This document shows positions 52,870-64,000 of a stretch of DNA of 64,000 bases, piece by piece. The stretch spans positions 99,745-163,744 of the forward strand of contig NBIV01000164.1 in NCBI GenBank assembly GCA_003194525.1, in the 5' to 3' direction. The first letter of the stretch is position 1, and the number at the start of each line of letters is the position of its first letter. A model generated the notes under the pieces. That model ran no database searches and had not been told where the DNA came from. It saw only the letters and a program-made list of their open reading frames with translations. The position numbers and the translations under genes were made by a program. Source of the stretch: Gracilariopsis chorda (taxonomy: Eukaryota; Rhodophyta; Florideophyceae; Gracilariales; Gracilariaceae).

Positions 52870-55020
52870 ATGTCGAGGAAGCCCTCGGATGCCGAACCTG
52901 TAACCACTCGCAGTCGCTCCCGCGACAGCGCTGTTCCCGGTGACCAGGTTGCTTCAAGAATCCCAATTCGGGCTGGCTCTACTCTTGCACCCAAGGCCCC
53001 ACCTCGTCCTCCGAGTCGTCAACCGGAAGACCAGAATATTCCGCCAACCCTGTTGGACAACCTGTCTCTAGGTGCTGGATCGTCTACGGCTGTTCCCACT
53101 GTAGCGGTTCAATCCCCGACACCCGGGCAGGCTGACAACTCCCAGGTATCCCACCTGGAAGAGCAGCTTCGCGCCTTGCGCGCTGCTCACGACACCCTTT
53201 TTGGGGAGTTTACCTCTCTCCGAGGCGTGGTTGAGGCTCATCCTGTGAAGGATATAGCCGAGGACCTCCGCATTCTCCGGTTAGACGCCAACAAATTGTT
53301 GGAGTGCTTTGGTAGCCCTGCAGCCTTCGTGGAAGGAGTTGAAGACCGATTAAATCGGGTACGGAACCGTCTGGAGACGTTGGAGCGAACCATTCACGTG
53401 GTACAGCCCCGTCCAGCGGAGCCGGTCATTGCTTCTCAGCGCGATGAGCGCAAGGGAGATCGAAAGCGCCGCAAAAAGCGGAAGTCGAAACCGAAGTATG
53501 GAACTGATTCGGACACGTCGACATCTTCGGATTCTACACCGAGCCACTCGGATCTCTCCGATTCCTCGGATTCTGAACCTGAAGGTGATCGCCGAGGGCG
53601 TTCTTCCCGCTCCAAGCGGTCTGATACCACCGCTGGTGGGATTCGCTCCCGTTCGAAGGGTAGAAGAAATTCCGGTCTCAAGGAGTTGAAGCCAACCAAC
53701 AACTTGTACAGGAAGCTTCTATCGTACCGATACTATCGGCTGGAAGACTCCTCACTGGAGCGTACCCCCCGTGGAACGGGTAGAGTGAAAGACTGTATCA
53801 AACGGATGCAACTTTCACTCCGCAACCAGTACTTTACTGGAGAAGACCCCATTTTGGTTCTGGATTTCCTCGCACGCTATGTGGCGGAAGCCGATATTCT
53901 CGGAATGAACGAAGGCCAGGCCTACATTGCGCTGCCGTATTTCTTACGGGGAATCGCTGAGGACCAGTACAACTCTGTGCGAGGGTCCTCGCGAGCCTCC
54001 GAAGGAGGAATCACCTGCTGGCCTCAAGCAGTTCAATATTTGTTGCGCTCATACGCCACAAATACCGCCATTCAGTCGGCAATCCTCGCATTGCGAGATA
54101 CTCGTCAACGCTCAGGTGAGCTCGAAACCGAATACTCGGTACGCCTGAATAAGGCTTTCCACCGTTGCGGTAATATCTACCCCGCTGGGGAGCGTTGCAC
54201 GATGTTCATAGATGGACTTGATCCGGCTATCAAGAGCCTCGTCGCCTGTCACCGGGAGGAGAAACGGAAGCTCACCTATCTCGAGCTCGTACAGTTTGCT
54301 CGAGCTGAGGGTGATGCACTCCGCGCCCGTGCTCCTGCTGCCAGTTCTAAAGCCGCGAAAGCGTTGATGTTGGAGAATAACTCCCCTTCTCTCTCGCTTA
54401 TAGCGGACGACGCCCCTAAACAGGGATACGATAACGTTCAGGTTATGCAAGCCGACGGTCTGTCGGTTCCGACCACGGAATTGCCGTCAACGACGGGGTC
54501 CACTCGTGAAACGTCTCAGGGTGACACGGTTTTATACGTAGGTAACAACCGCATGCAGGCACCTCGAGTTCCGTTTGCAAACGGCTTCACCCGTAATCAA
54601 CGGCCTGGTTGGATTGACAACCGCAATGCGGGAAGGTTTGCTGATACTCGGAACGCAGAGCTGCGAAGCGGAGCAGTGCCTGCCATTTGCCATTTGTGCT
54701 ATATGCACGGGCACACCTCACCACAGTGCCTCCTCTCATTGAGGGAGATGGCAAAAGTAGTCTCCAACTACGAGGCGCTCACTCCATTGGAGAAGAATTC
54801 CGTCCCGATGACGTCGTATCTCCGTGCGAAGACGGATTTTCCGAATGCTTTGGCTCAAACACCGCTTGCGCGGACTGTTCCGGCTTATCGGGGTAACGCT
54901 CGATCACTCGGCGATGCGGCCAACACCGTGAGAACGGAAGCTCCCGTTCAACGGGCGTCAGCTCTCGTTGTCGAGGAACCGGGGCAGCACCCCGTATCTA
55001 CCCCTTCACAGGGAAACTAA
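52870..55020 (+). CDS. Chromovirus B Gag, 716 aa
   Basis: Capsid and nucleic-acid-binding polyprotein. It starts at MSRKPSDAEPVTTRSRSRDS, about 100 bp after the LTR. A basic, Ser/Arg-rich segment (about residues 190-280, RKGDRKRRKKRKSK then an Asp/Ser run) precedes the Retrotrans_gag core (about 310-500, YFTGEDPILVLDFLARYV, ALPYFLRGIAEDQYNSV). A CCHC zinc knuckle stands at about 605 (CHLCYMHGHTSPQC, C-x2-C-x4-H-x4-C). The stop codon directly follows a slippery heptamer. The frame is intact. Confidence 0.9.
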   Translation: MSRKPSDAEPVTTRSRSRDSAVPGDQVASRIPIRAGSTLAPKAPPRPPSRQPEDQNIPPTLLDNLSLGAGSSTAVPTVAVQSPTPGQADNSQVSHLEEQLRALRAAHDTLFGEFTSLRGVVEAHPVKDIAEDLRILRLDANKLLECFGSPAAFVEGVEDRLNRVRNRLETLERTIHVVQPRPAEPVIASQRDERKGDRKRRKKRKSKPKYGTDSDTSTSSDSTPSHSDLSDSSDSEPEGDRRGRSSRSKRSDTTAGGIRSRSKGRRNSGLKELKPTNNLYRKLLSYRYYRLEDSSLERTPRGTGRVKDCIKRMQLSLRNQYFTGEDPILVLDFLARYVAEADILGMNEGQAYIALPYFLRGIAEDQYNSVRGSSRASEGGITCWPQAVQYLLRSYATNTAIQSAILALRDTRQRSGELETEYSVRLNKAFHRCGNIYPAGERCTMFIDGLDPAIKSLVACHREEKRKLTYLELVQFARAEGDALRARAPAASSKAAKALMLENNSPSLSLIADDAPKQGYDNVQVMQADGLSVPTTELPSTTGSTRETSQGDTVLYVGNNRMQAPRVPFANGFTRNQRPGWIDNRNAGRFADTRNAELRSGAVPAICHLCYMHGHTSPQCLLSLREMAKVVSNYEALTPLEKNSVPMTSYLRAKTDFPNALAQTPLARTVPAYRGNARSLGDAANTVRTEAPVQRASALVVEEPGQHPVSTPSQGN

Positions 55021-55045
55021 TCGAGGGAGTCTCCCCTTTGGGAGA
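55011..55045 (+). promoter_or_regulatory. Programmed -1 ribosomal frameshift signal, gag to protease
   Basis: G GGA AAC at 55011-55017 is an in-frame X XXY YYZ heptamer placed directly before the gag stop TAA (55018-55020). Twelve nt later comes a stem-loop TCTCCC-CTTT-GGGAGA (55030-55045). The -1 frame is open from 54897 and continues into the protease, so slippage would fuse Gag to protease. The signal is predicted, not shown experimentally. Confidence 0.7.
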
Positions 55046-55628
55046 GGCGTCCTCAGAGTTGAAGTTGACGACGCCCGAGGCGCCGCCGCTTCGCTCCCCG
55101 GTGAAAATCCTGACAAAGGAAGACACCGCTGACGCGGATTCAAAGCACCTTGGTGTTTTGCGTCGACCGTGGATACGGGTAAGAAACAACCGGATCCCGG
55201 ATATAATCATGGTTATGGCCAAGCGCAACTACAAGGTTTACGCTGACCTTGGCCTGAGCCACCAGTTTATGGTGAGATATCTTTCAGTCCTGGACACAGG
55301 TGCTGGCCCGAACTTCGTCGACGAGTCGATTTTACCCCCACTCTTGCGGTCTCGCATCCGTTCTACAACGGTTCCGGACGTCGCGGACGCGAATAACAAT
55401 CCGTTGAAAACGGTGGGTGTCATCGAATTGGTCATACGCTTGGGCACTTTCGTGGTGAAACTCGACTTTATTGTTTGTCGGTCGTTGGCTGCGCCAGTTA
55501 TACTGGGATGTGATTATTGTGACCGATTCATCGAGGCAATCCGGCCACGGCGGAGAACAGTAGAACTCGAGGATGGAACCACTGTTCCTATTGTTCGCCG
55601 ACCGCTGAAGCGGGCATCGCAGAAGTAA
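55018..55628 (+). CDS. Chromovirus B aspartic protease
   Basis: It is reached by -1 frameshift from gag (LIEGVSPLGEASSELK), with no good ATG of its own near the start. The active site is YLSVLDTGAGPNFVDESIL (D-T-G-A, about 55280-55330), and the second protease hallmark is APVILGCDYCDRFIEAI (about 55490-55540). TAA at 55626-55628 ends it. The pol reading frame is the same and continues after the stop (VLLPAAQEPPAAARES), so pol needs readthrough or this stop is a mutation. Confidence 0.8.
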
Positions 55629-55727
55629 GTTCTGCTACCTGCCGCGCAGGAACCACCCGCCGCTGCACGGGAGTCTACGAAGCTCCGCGTTGCGGCATCG
55701 GTTTCTATTCCCCCTGAGACTCAGGTA

Positions 55728-58700
55728 ATGGTGCAGGTCAATTCCCGTCAACACGGTGTTGGGATTGTGCAACCCCTTGCCTCGTTGTACGAGAAGTATC
55801 AACTTGCCGTTGCAAACGGAATTGTCAATGTGACTCCGGATGTCCCGTTCCGGTTGCTTGTCGCCAATCTTGGCACAAAACCCCAGTATCTGGTGAAGAA
55901 CCAAGTGATTGGATCAGTTACGCCGCACCCGCTGGCCATGCTTCCTACGAAGACTACCGCTGCCGATGTCCTCGGAATTGTTGCCTCCGCAGAGGATTCG
56001 AAGTCCGACGTCGTCGTGTCTAAGGATGGGGAGGAGGCTACCGCGCCAGCGGACAATTCGCCGAGCACCTCGGAATCAACGCCTGAAACAGGAACGCACG
56101 TGCCTACGAGCTACGATAGAATCGATCCTATCAAGGCTCTGGAGGACCTTGACTTCGGTCATGTACCGGAGTCACACCGTCAACGTCTGCGAGACATGTT
56201 ACGGGAGTTCACCACTATGTGGGATGGCTCCCTTGGGGAGATTAATGCAACCGAACATCGGATTGACGTGTTGCCGAATACGCGACCCGTCGCGCAACCC
56301 CCATACAGGGCAGGACCGAAGGCTCGGGAAGAAGAACAGTTCCCAGTGGAGAAGATGCTCCTAGCTGGAGTTATCGAACCGGCTCAGTCGCCGTGGGCAT
56401 CTCCAGTTGTACTGGCCTTAAAGAGCGATGGAACCTGGCGGTTCTGTATCGAATATCGCCGGCTCAATGCCGTGACGGTACGGGACACGTATCCTATCCC
56501 TCGTATGGACGAGTGTATTGACTCCCTGGATAGCGCCACTGTGTTCACAGCATTGGACGCCAATTGGGGATATTGGCAAGTCCCCGTTCGGGAGGAGGAC
56601 CGCGACAAAACGGCTTTCGTCTGCCATGCAGGATCGTACCGCTTTAAGCGGATGCCGTTCGGTTTAACCAACGCACCCGCCACCTTTCAGCGGGCCATCG
56701 ACATTTTGATGAGCCGCTTTAAGTGGCGGACTTGTTTGGTCTACTTGGATGACATTATCATCTTCTCGAACAACATGGATGACCATCTAGACGACGTCCG
56801 AGACGTGTTGACCGTGCTGCGTGACGCAGGAATTACCCTCAAGCTGAGGAAGTGCGAGTTTTTCACTGACACCATCAAGTATCTTGGGCACATAATCCGT
56901 CCAGGACGGTTGTCAATCGAAGACGTTCGAGTCAAGTCCCTCGCGGAGGCGAAGGAACCCCGTACTCAAACGGAACTGCGCTCCTTTTTAGGGCTGGTCA
57001 ACGTCTACAGACGGTTTATCCCGAACTTTTCGGACGTTGCAGCTCCTCTCAACGCGCTCTTGCGGAAGGGACAACCACCTAAACTGGACCCTCTTACCTC
57101 CCCTCAAAGTGTTGCTTTCAACTCCTTGAAGGAGGCTGTCATGTCAGCCCCAATCCTGGCGTTGCCCAAACCGGGACTACCATACTCCGTGGACACGGAT
57201 GCGAGCGACCATCAGGTCGGATGTGCTCTGTTCCAGACCACCCCGGACGGGGAGCGACACCCGATTGGGTACTGGTCACGTTCGCTAAACGTTCACAAAC
57301 GGAATTATTCTGTTTCAGAGAAGGAGTGTCTGGCCGTTGTATGGGCTTTGTCGACACTCCGCCCCTATCTCATGGGAGTTCACTTTACCGTTTACACGGA
57401 TCACTCCTCATTGAGGTGGTTGATGAACATCTCGGATCCATCTGGCCGCCTCATGCGGTGGAGACTCCGCTTAGCGGAATTTGACTTCGAAGTCATCTAC
57501 AAGAAGGGGGCGAAGAACACCCAAGCCGACGCTCCGTCGCGTTTGCCCACGGAGGGGGAAGCCCTCGCCAATGAGGATGACGATAAGATACCGTGCTACA
57601 TGGTTAACGGAGATACGCCAGAAGATCCGGAATGGCCAGAAGACTGGGAATTGGACTCTGAATACGACGACTTACTCGCCTCGAGCGAGGATTCTGAGAA
57701 GCCCATACCGGGAAATTATGTACCGGTTGAGACCGAGGAAATGATCCGAGAACAATTCTGGGACCCCTTCTGTACAAGGATACGTGCACGCCTCAACAGC
57801 GGAGAGAATCTCCCCTTCGGGGTGAACGACATTGGTTACCTCGTGAGGACCGTCGAGGCTATCCCACAAGTTGTGGTACCGCACACGCTACAGAAGCCGA
57901 TATTGCATCTTTCGCATTACCCGAAACTCGGTGGACACTCCGGTGGGAGGAAGCTTTATCTAACCCTTCGCAGGGATTTCTACTGGCCCGCCATGGCGGT
58001 TGATTGCTACGCTACGGTGCGGTTTTGCATTCAATGCGCGAAGAACCGGGTCAAACTCCGGAAGAACTCCAAACGGATGAAGCTATTCCCCGCCAGGGCG
58101 CCGCTCGAGTTTGTCGCAATTGACATTCTCGGACCATTGCTCTCTACCAGGAGAGGCAACAAGTTCCTACTCGTTATTACGGACAGGTTCTCGAAACTAG
58201 TTCGGACAGTGCCTCTAAAGAGGATTACCGCCTACACGGTCGCTCACGCTTTTGTGCGGCATTGGGTGTTTGCCTACGGACCTCCTTTGGAGCTACTCTC
58301 CGACAACGGGAAACAGTTCGCATCGTGATTTTTCCAGGACGTCTGTCGGATACTGGACGTGAAGAATCTCTTCACGACCACGTATCATCCCCAGCCTAAT
58401 GGGCAGGTCGAGCAGTTTAACCGGACAATGCTCGCAGCTCTCCGTGCTTACACGGCTGACCACCCCAAGACCTGGGATCTCTACACGGATGCCGTGACCT
58501 TTGCGTACAATACGCAGGTACACCGGACTACCGGAATATCCCCTTTCGAGTTGGTCCTTTCACGGACACCCCCGCCAATGGCGTTGGAATCCCAACCTAC
58601 GTTAGACGCGTTCCCTTCTGTGAAGGATTACCGCCAGAAGTGGAAAACATGGCTGACCAAGCTGGTACCCGCAGCGCGGAAGGCGATGGACCGCGCTCAA

Positions 58701-60379
58701 GCCGTCTACAAACGGAATTTCGATGCTCGCTTGCGAGGTGGCAAACCGGAACAGATCAACTCCGGGGACTTCGTATTCGTCCGCAAGGAGTATTACAACC
58801 CTGAAAGGGAGAAGCGCCATAAGCTCTCGCCTGTGGCAGATGGTCCTTTCAAGGTTATCTCCGTCACGACGGGTACAGTGGTTGTGGAAATGGGTGACGC
58901 GAATGAGCGGTTATCTCGCGATCGCATCGTGCTAGCCCCGCCACCCTCGACTGAGGCTGCACCAGCTACGCTGGATCCTACGCTAGAATATGGCTCTGCA
59001 TCCGATACACCGGTGGTGACACGGCCTACCGTGCTACCACACCCCTCCCGGGGCCTCTCAGACCTTCCGTTCACCTCGGAAGACCCGGATACGCCAGACC
59101 CCAACGGCCTTCCTGGCCGCTCTCAACTACCGTCAAACGGGATCTTCCACCGTCACACGGTAACTTCACGAAGTCTTCGTCTCCCCGTAGCTCCGTCTAA
59201 GGAGGGAGAGGAAAGCCACGCTATCGCGGGTAATTCGCCGTCGCAACGGGACTTAGGCCGTGAGACACGGATTGGCAACGCTAGTGCTCCAGCGCAGTCG
59301 CAGGACACCGCCAACAGTGCCCTTTCCGTTCGCAACATCGGCGCGCAGTCCCCGTCAGTGACGGAACCCTCCGCGGTAGCGGCCACGTCGCGATCGACAC
59401 CGTCGAAGGACGCACATGGACGCGAAGGTGTTAAACCAGCTGCGCTGGATGCCAGTGGCAAGCCCCAGCAGGGGAACACACGCCATGACTCGTCAAGAGT
59501 GCCCTCTACCGAAGAGGACGCTTCGGCAAAAGCACAAACCGTTGATAACGGGACCGCACGCCCTGGGAAGGGGAAGGAAGTCTCCGCACCATCGCGATCA
59601 CACGCGCGCAATCCGAGCGTCTCGGTAGACCCTGGTACGATCACCAGTAACGAACCGGTCGTTCCGGATGGCGCTACCGTCGAGGACGGCATGGAAAACC
59701 CGATTCGGGAAATTTCACCCAAGTCGCCAGGCTCTCTAACATCTGCACAAGCCCCAGTGGGGAGTTTACAGAAGGACTTCACCGTGGACCACGGAGCGTC
59801 GCACACGCAACGCACGGCGTCGCCGTGGGTAGATACCCTAGACAGGGAGGCGGATCATACCACGCCCCGTGGCCGCCAACCGTCACTGACGTCACGTGAA
59901 CCCCAGATTAGGGAGGCGCCGCCTGTGCCATTCACCGTGCAGCACGGAAGCACCCCTCTGGGACACGCGCAAGCGCTACCGTCAGCACGGAATGAACCTC
60001 GTCGCCTCAAGGTGCGAGCCGATTACCACGATGATGGACCTGCGGCCCCTCGCGGGGAAGACGCCGTCGACCGGACTTGGCCCCCGGATACCCTGTTACG
60101 GGACATTTTCCCTCATGAGGGCACCCGCACTGCAAGCGGTGTAACCACAACATGGCAAGGCCGGGAAGTCTTCATCCAAGAATATATTCTCGACCGAGTC
60201 GTGGGACACCGTTATAACGGATATGGCGTGTTGGAATACCGCTCCCGTTGGTACGGCTACGACCCCAACTGGGACACGTGGGAGCCTATCGAGCATCTCC
60301 CACGATCCAAAGTGGTCCAATATCACCGCCGTGCGGGAACCGCTACCCAGCTACGCTGTGTAACGCCCAAGTGGGATAA
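55728..60379 (+). pseudogene. Chromovirus B Pol: RT, RNase H, integrase, chromodomain
   Basis: RT blocks are VIEPAQSPWASPVVLALKSD, FKRMPFGLTNAPATF and CLVYLDDIIIFSNN (YLDD). RNase H has VDTDASDHQVGCALFQ and YTDHSSLRWLMNIS. The integrase zinc part is HLSHYPKLGGHSGGRK with FCIQCAKNRVKL; the catalytic residues EFVAIDILGPL, LLSDNGKQFAS and NGQVEQFN are all present. One TGA (58326-58328) stands where element A has Lys, between the second Asp and the Glu. After a long tether comes the chromodomain YRSRWYGYDPNWDTWEPIEH (about 60235-60300). A 1-nt change near 60340 removes the native end (NAQVG, stop at about 60379), so the open frame runs on to 60848. Apart from these it is intact. Confidence 0.85.
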
Positions 60380-61845
60380 CCTGTCACGACGGATGAGAGA
60401 AGTAAGGAATTGGGACCGCTCCCACTCGGGGACGTCCCGCACACTGCGGCTATACCGACGTAGTCGGCCGCCGCCGAAGCAATCATTTTTCGGATCAAAC
60501 TACCGATGTTTTTTCATCCAGCAAGCTGGTACGCCCCCCCCCCCCCCCAGGGCTCCCGCTTGCACGTTTTTTCCCATCGATGACGGTGTGTTGTTTTCGT
60601 ACGCACCACCTTTTTCAAGGATTGAAGTTTTTATCTACACTACTAACCATCTACGATGGATGTCAGTTTCCGGACCTCCGGTCCTGTACCCCATCTCTGG
60701 GCGATGTTGCTGTCTCACTACGGCTGCTGTGCTCCCAGAACATATGGTGTACTCGCAGCCACGCTGCGCAACTCCGTATGGCTACGGTCAGACTTCCCCA
60801 TCACCAGGACTTCTGGCTCAACAGTACCGTATGAACGGCTTCCACTGAAAAATCGGCTAACTTGATCGGTTGACCTCCGTTTCCAAAATGGTTTTGGTAC
60901 TGGGTTCTTTTAGACCTATCCTAGTACCTCGGTGAAGACAGATTCCGATTTTATTGGCTGGTTCCAAAGTTATGGCACTTTTCCAGTTCGACTGGTTTCG
61001 AAGATGCCCTACTGAACGGGTCTTGTCTAACCCACTTCTGGGAGCTCAATTTCCTGCTTTGCAGGGTCTCATTCAACAGTTCTTCTTCCCGAGAGTACGC
61101 CGACGACTCTGATAAGCTGCAGCTGTCTTGAATCGGAAGTTATTCGCGTTTCGCGCCTTGGACCGGTCTGACCCCGGTAATTCCTGGTGTGGACCGCTGG
61201 ACGCCGCTCATTTCCCGCGGAAAGCTTCCCTCGTTCTGAGATAATGCCCTTAGGGAGGTGTTAGCAAGCACTGAGGGCCCCTCTCAGTTGAACTACGCTG
61301 AGAATGGGCGCTCCAGGTAACGGGCGGATGGTGATCGAAACGTCAATACGCCCCAATGGGGAGTGCACCAGGACGCCTGGGCTCGCTTGCACTCGTGCAG
61401 AGGAAGCCTGATGCCCAGGAAACGCCCTGAGAGGGCAAGAGCTGCACGAGCGGAGTCCGCAAACGAACCGGATGGCGGGATGGTGGACTACAGTGGCTAC
61501 AACTCGCGGACGCGTGGGAAGACGTGATCGAAACTTACCCAGGGGGCCTTCCTCGCGCTGAGCAAGACACCCGCAAATGCGGACGGCCCTCGTATGAGGC
61601 ATGACTGGATAGACATCCACCGTGGTCACGGAGAAGGCGTGAAGCCAACCCCACTGGGGACACTTACGCTCCCATGGAGAGACTTATGTTGCACATGTCC
61701 TTGCCGCCGCTACGCGGATTCATCATGCGCAACGCGACGCGTGGAGCTCCATGACGGAGATATGACACAAGGGATTGTGGAAACCCCTCGCAGGGGTAAG
61801 CTTGATTATCTATCTACCTCAAGGTAATGCCAGCATGCTGGGAAG

Positions 61846-63757
61846 CTACTGTCCATTGTTAACCGCTCGGCGGGGGACCCCGCCAAGGCGGTTAGCAAGC
61901 GTGTCCCGCATCGCGGCAATGTCACCGGTGACTTCGTTGGCGCTCAACCCCACTCGCGGAGGAACTGCGCGATGACGCCACCAGGGTCATTCGCCACCGG
62001 AACTGCCGGAACAGCCGGTATAGCCGGATAAGTAGGACTCGGGGCAACCGGGGAGCTGTAGCAGGAACCGGCATTGCCGGAGGATCCTTCGCACTCGTCG
62101 GGACCGGCGGGCCGGAATTGAACCCGTTGCTGCCATCGACCGCGCCACCCACGACTCCGTCGGCCTCGCTCCCGTCCACGACAGCATCTACCGGATCGTC
62201 CGGATCATTATCCACCATGGGATGACCCCCGATGTAGGATCGGTGATAATCGTCGGCATCGACGTAGCCTCTCGTATGGTCTTCCGGTACCTCTCTCGGG
62301 GCATCCCGGTATGATTTCTGCTTCGGCCCGGGTGTGAGCTCCCGGAAGTCCCAGGGATCGAAGAAGATGTAATCGCCCGCAAGCGGGGTATTGCGCCCGA
62401 AACCGGGCCATAGCCGCTTCGCAAGTGATTGCGCTGGGCATTGGCCAGGGGCACTGCAGTCCAGTCCACACCCTCGATGTAATCGAGTAGCGAGAGCATG
62501 TCTTCGACGTTCGCTTCACCCCCAAGGGGGACACGCAGGTCCAAACTCCTGATGGCAGCCCGCACACGTGGCTGAATGTACCAGAGTCGATACTGGTCAT
62601 ACGCCTCTGCGAGGATATTACGCCGCAACGCGGACGGCCCACTCAGAAATGACGACGGACCACAGCCCCGAGCGGGGATCCCACAACATGGAGGAGCCTA
62701 GATAGGTGAGTACCGGAGGCAGCTCAACGAAGCAGCCCCAGCACACCTCCAAGGAGGACCACCACTCAGGGAGGGTGACGTACCGACCGCGTCGGTGGCG
62801 TGCCGCAATGCGCTCGATCTCCGTGTTCTGATACGGCACGAAGTACCCGAAACGGGCTCGCCAACGCCGCTCATCGCGGATGAAGTCCTGTAAGAAGGCA
62901 GACCGGGTAGTCCGGGGAAGGAATCGGAACTCCGCTCGGAGAATGGGTCGCACCCAGCACAGGGCTTCCTGCCGGGCAACCGGAACGTTCCTCCAGGCGA
63001 AGGTTTCCAAGTCCGCAAGGCGGTCGCAGTAGCCCATCTCCCCCGCGAGTGCGGTACATCAGAACGTCAAGGTCTGCTCCTCCCGGATGGGGAACTCGAA
63101 CGGTGCCCGGCGTTGCCGGAGGTGTGCACGCGGACGAAAGCGGCATGCGCGGTAACCGCGGACTCCCCCGAATTTCGGCGAACATGGTGAACCGGATCGC
63201 AATACGCTGGCGCCAGTCCCAGGACATGGTGAAAATGCCAGGCAGGTCCCCCGGAAGGTGTTAACAGTATCCGCGTACGACGCGATGAGATCCTCGTCTC
63301 GGACGGCAAGCGGATGGAACCAGGGCGCATGCCTCAGCATGAGGCACCCACGCCGAGTACTCGGATCTGCCCCGATGAGGGCGTCGTACAACGGCCACAC
63401 CGGTGGTGGCGTCTGCCCTGGGAAGATACCCGCGATGGGACGATCGGCATAGCCGGATGCAGCCTTGCGACGAAGCAGCCGCCGACGGCGAGGGTTCTGA
63501 ACCGGCTGAGCGGGCGAATGGTTCCGCGATGCAGGTGGAGCCGAATTGTTCGGAAGCGGAACGGACCGGAAGCCGGTGAAGCCACCGCGATAGCGGGGAG
63601 GACGGTTGGGAGGAAGTTTTAGACATTCTCGGGATGCGAGGCGAGCCGTGAAACGGAGGGAGACTGTGGAGGCAGATCGCGTCGAGTGCGCTGAGGCTGA
63701 CGGTTGGTTGACCGGAACACCGGAGGAGGGCGTGTTTTTACGTTGTTCGTTCGCCAT
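61846..63757 (-). pseudogene. AS-ORF of chromovirus B, frameshifted
   Basis: It starts at 63757, about 50 bp from the 3' LTR, in the same place and orientation as in element A. Segments in different frames align with copy A: PLYDALIGADP, HAPWFHPLAVRDEDLIASYA, FAWRNVPVARQEALCWVRPI, FLQDFIRDERRWRARFGYFV, ELPPVLTYLGSSMLWDPRSG, EAYDQYRLWYIQPRVRAAIR and LSANEVTGDIAAM. Frame changes occur near 63250-63060, 62640 and 62450. The central region is about two thirds identical to copy A. Product function is unknown. Confidence 0.7.
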
Positions 63758-63790
63758 CGCGCCGCCCCTCGTTGAGGTTGTCGCTCCGTC

Positions 63791-63803
63791 TAAGGAGGGG
63801 ATG
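63791..63803 (+). other. Polypurine tract of chromovirus B
   Basis: TAAGGAGGGGATG directly precedes the 3' LTR, the expected plus-strand primer. The matching place in element A is AGGGGGGGGATA. Confidence 0.65.
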
Positions 63804-64000
63804 TGTAGTGCACGCCCTTCTCAAGGGGGGGGGATTCCAGGCACTGGTTCATAATTTCCGATACATCGGGGATGGCACTTACTACACTGTTATGAACAGG
63901 AGCAATGCGGCGACAGTGGGCATACACGTGGTGCACGGCATAGCCGGAATGCGCCGTGGCAACGGCTCGCTCACGTGTCACACGGGTGGTGGTACTGTAG
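63804..64000 (+). repeat. 3' LTR of chromovirus B, cut by window end
   Basis: TGTAGTGCACGCCCTTCTCA onward repeats 51877-52075 with only a few differences, mainly in a G run. The remaining 690 bp lie outside the window. Confidence 0.9.

Larger units (their letters stand above)
51877..64000 (+). mobile_element. Chromovirus B (Ty3/gypsy), near full length
   Basis: 5' LTR 51877-52766, primer-binding site 52770, gag, protease, pol with chromodomain, a long spacer (60380-61845) with no recognised gene but a run of 15 C at 60534-60548, antisense ORF 61846-63757, purine tract and the first 197 bp of the 3' LTR. It inserted into an older gag-protease pseudogene; the 5 bp before it are GTGAA. Damage is slight: in-frame stops at 55626 and 58326 and a late frame change in pol, so it is a fairly recent insertion. 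Confidence 0.9.

Noticed and set aside
53350-53702. Antisense ORFs inside chromovirus B gag
   Set aside because: They are shadows of the Ser/Asp/Arg-rich gag segment, unlike the conserved AS-ORF beyond pol.

Overview
This is a eukaryotic nuclear window made mostly of transposable elements. The only clear housekeeping-type gene is a large urea carboxylase fused to a degenerate amidase domain, on the minus strand at 40.7-45.9 kb. Long coding regions without introns, Ty3/gypsy chromoviruses, Copia elements, Helitrons, a PIF/Harbinger element and an AT-rich mitochondrial insert suggest a repeat-rich algal genome. A florideophyte red alga of the Chondrus type is my best guess, but this is inference and no marker gene here proves it.

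Layout. 1-4.46 kb (minus): a decayed Helitron whose Rep gene runs off the left edge, preceded head-to-tail by a 470 bp non-autonomous unit. 4.46-8.26 kb: an LTR fragment, a solo LTR with a perfect 5 bp target duplication, and gag-PR-RT remnants of an old gypsy element. 8.27-12.24 kb (plus): a degenerate Copia element. 12.75-14.06 kb (minus): a decayed copy of an unfamiliar protein family (AS-ORF). 15.5-18.0 kb: a PIF/Harbinger element with an intact Myb/SANT-like ORF and a transposase with one stop codon. 19.36-23.10 kb (plus): five Helitron units joined head to tail, one carrying a helicase remnant. 25.5-33.2 kb (minus): one more Helitron unit and chromovirus D, itself split by a 1.09 kb terminal-inverted-repeat transposon. 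33.2-33.76 kb: a rearranged mitochondrial DNA insert. 33.76-39.55 kb (plus): 5'-truncated chromovirus A. 39.5-40.6 kb (minus): Copia gag, primer-binding site and 5' LTR. 40.7-45.9 kb: the urea carboxylase gene. 47.9-51.9 kb: a non-LTR RNase H remnant, a small two-repeat gene and an old gag-protease pseudogene. 51.9-64 kb (plus): nearly complete chromovirus B.

How parts work together. Chromovirus B has 5' LTR, primer-binding site, gag with a zinc knuckle, a -1 frameshift signal at the gag stop, protease, RT/RNase H, integrase with a chromodomain, an antisense ORF and the 3' LTR. Chromovirus A has the same antisense ORF (518 codons open) between pol and its 3' LTR. A third, divergent copy lies at 12.75-14.06 kb. 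The three align colinearly as protein, so this antisense gene looks like a real, selected component of unknown function.

The Helitron units share a 5'-TC start, a 3' hairpin followed by CTTG, and A/T host flanks. The arrays are head-to-tail joins, as rolling-circle transposition would produce. In the urea gene the biotin carboxylase, carboxyltransferase and biotin domains look intact, but the C-terminal allophanate-hydrolase-like domain has lost its catalytic Lys and Ser. The domain order is also the reverse of the fungal enzyme.
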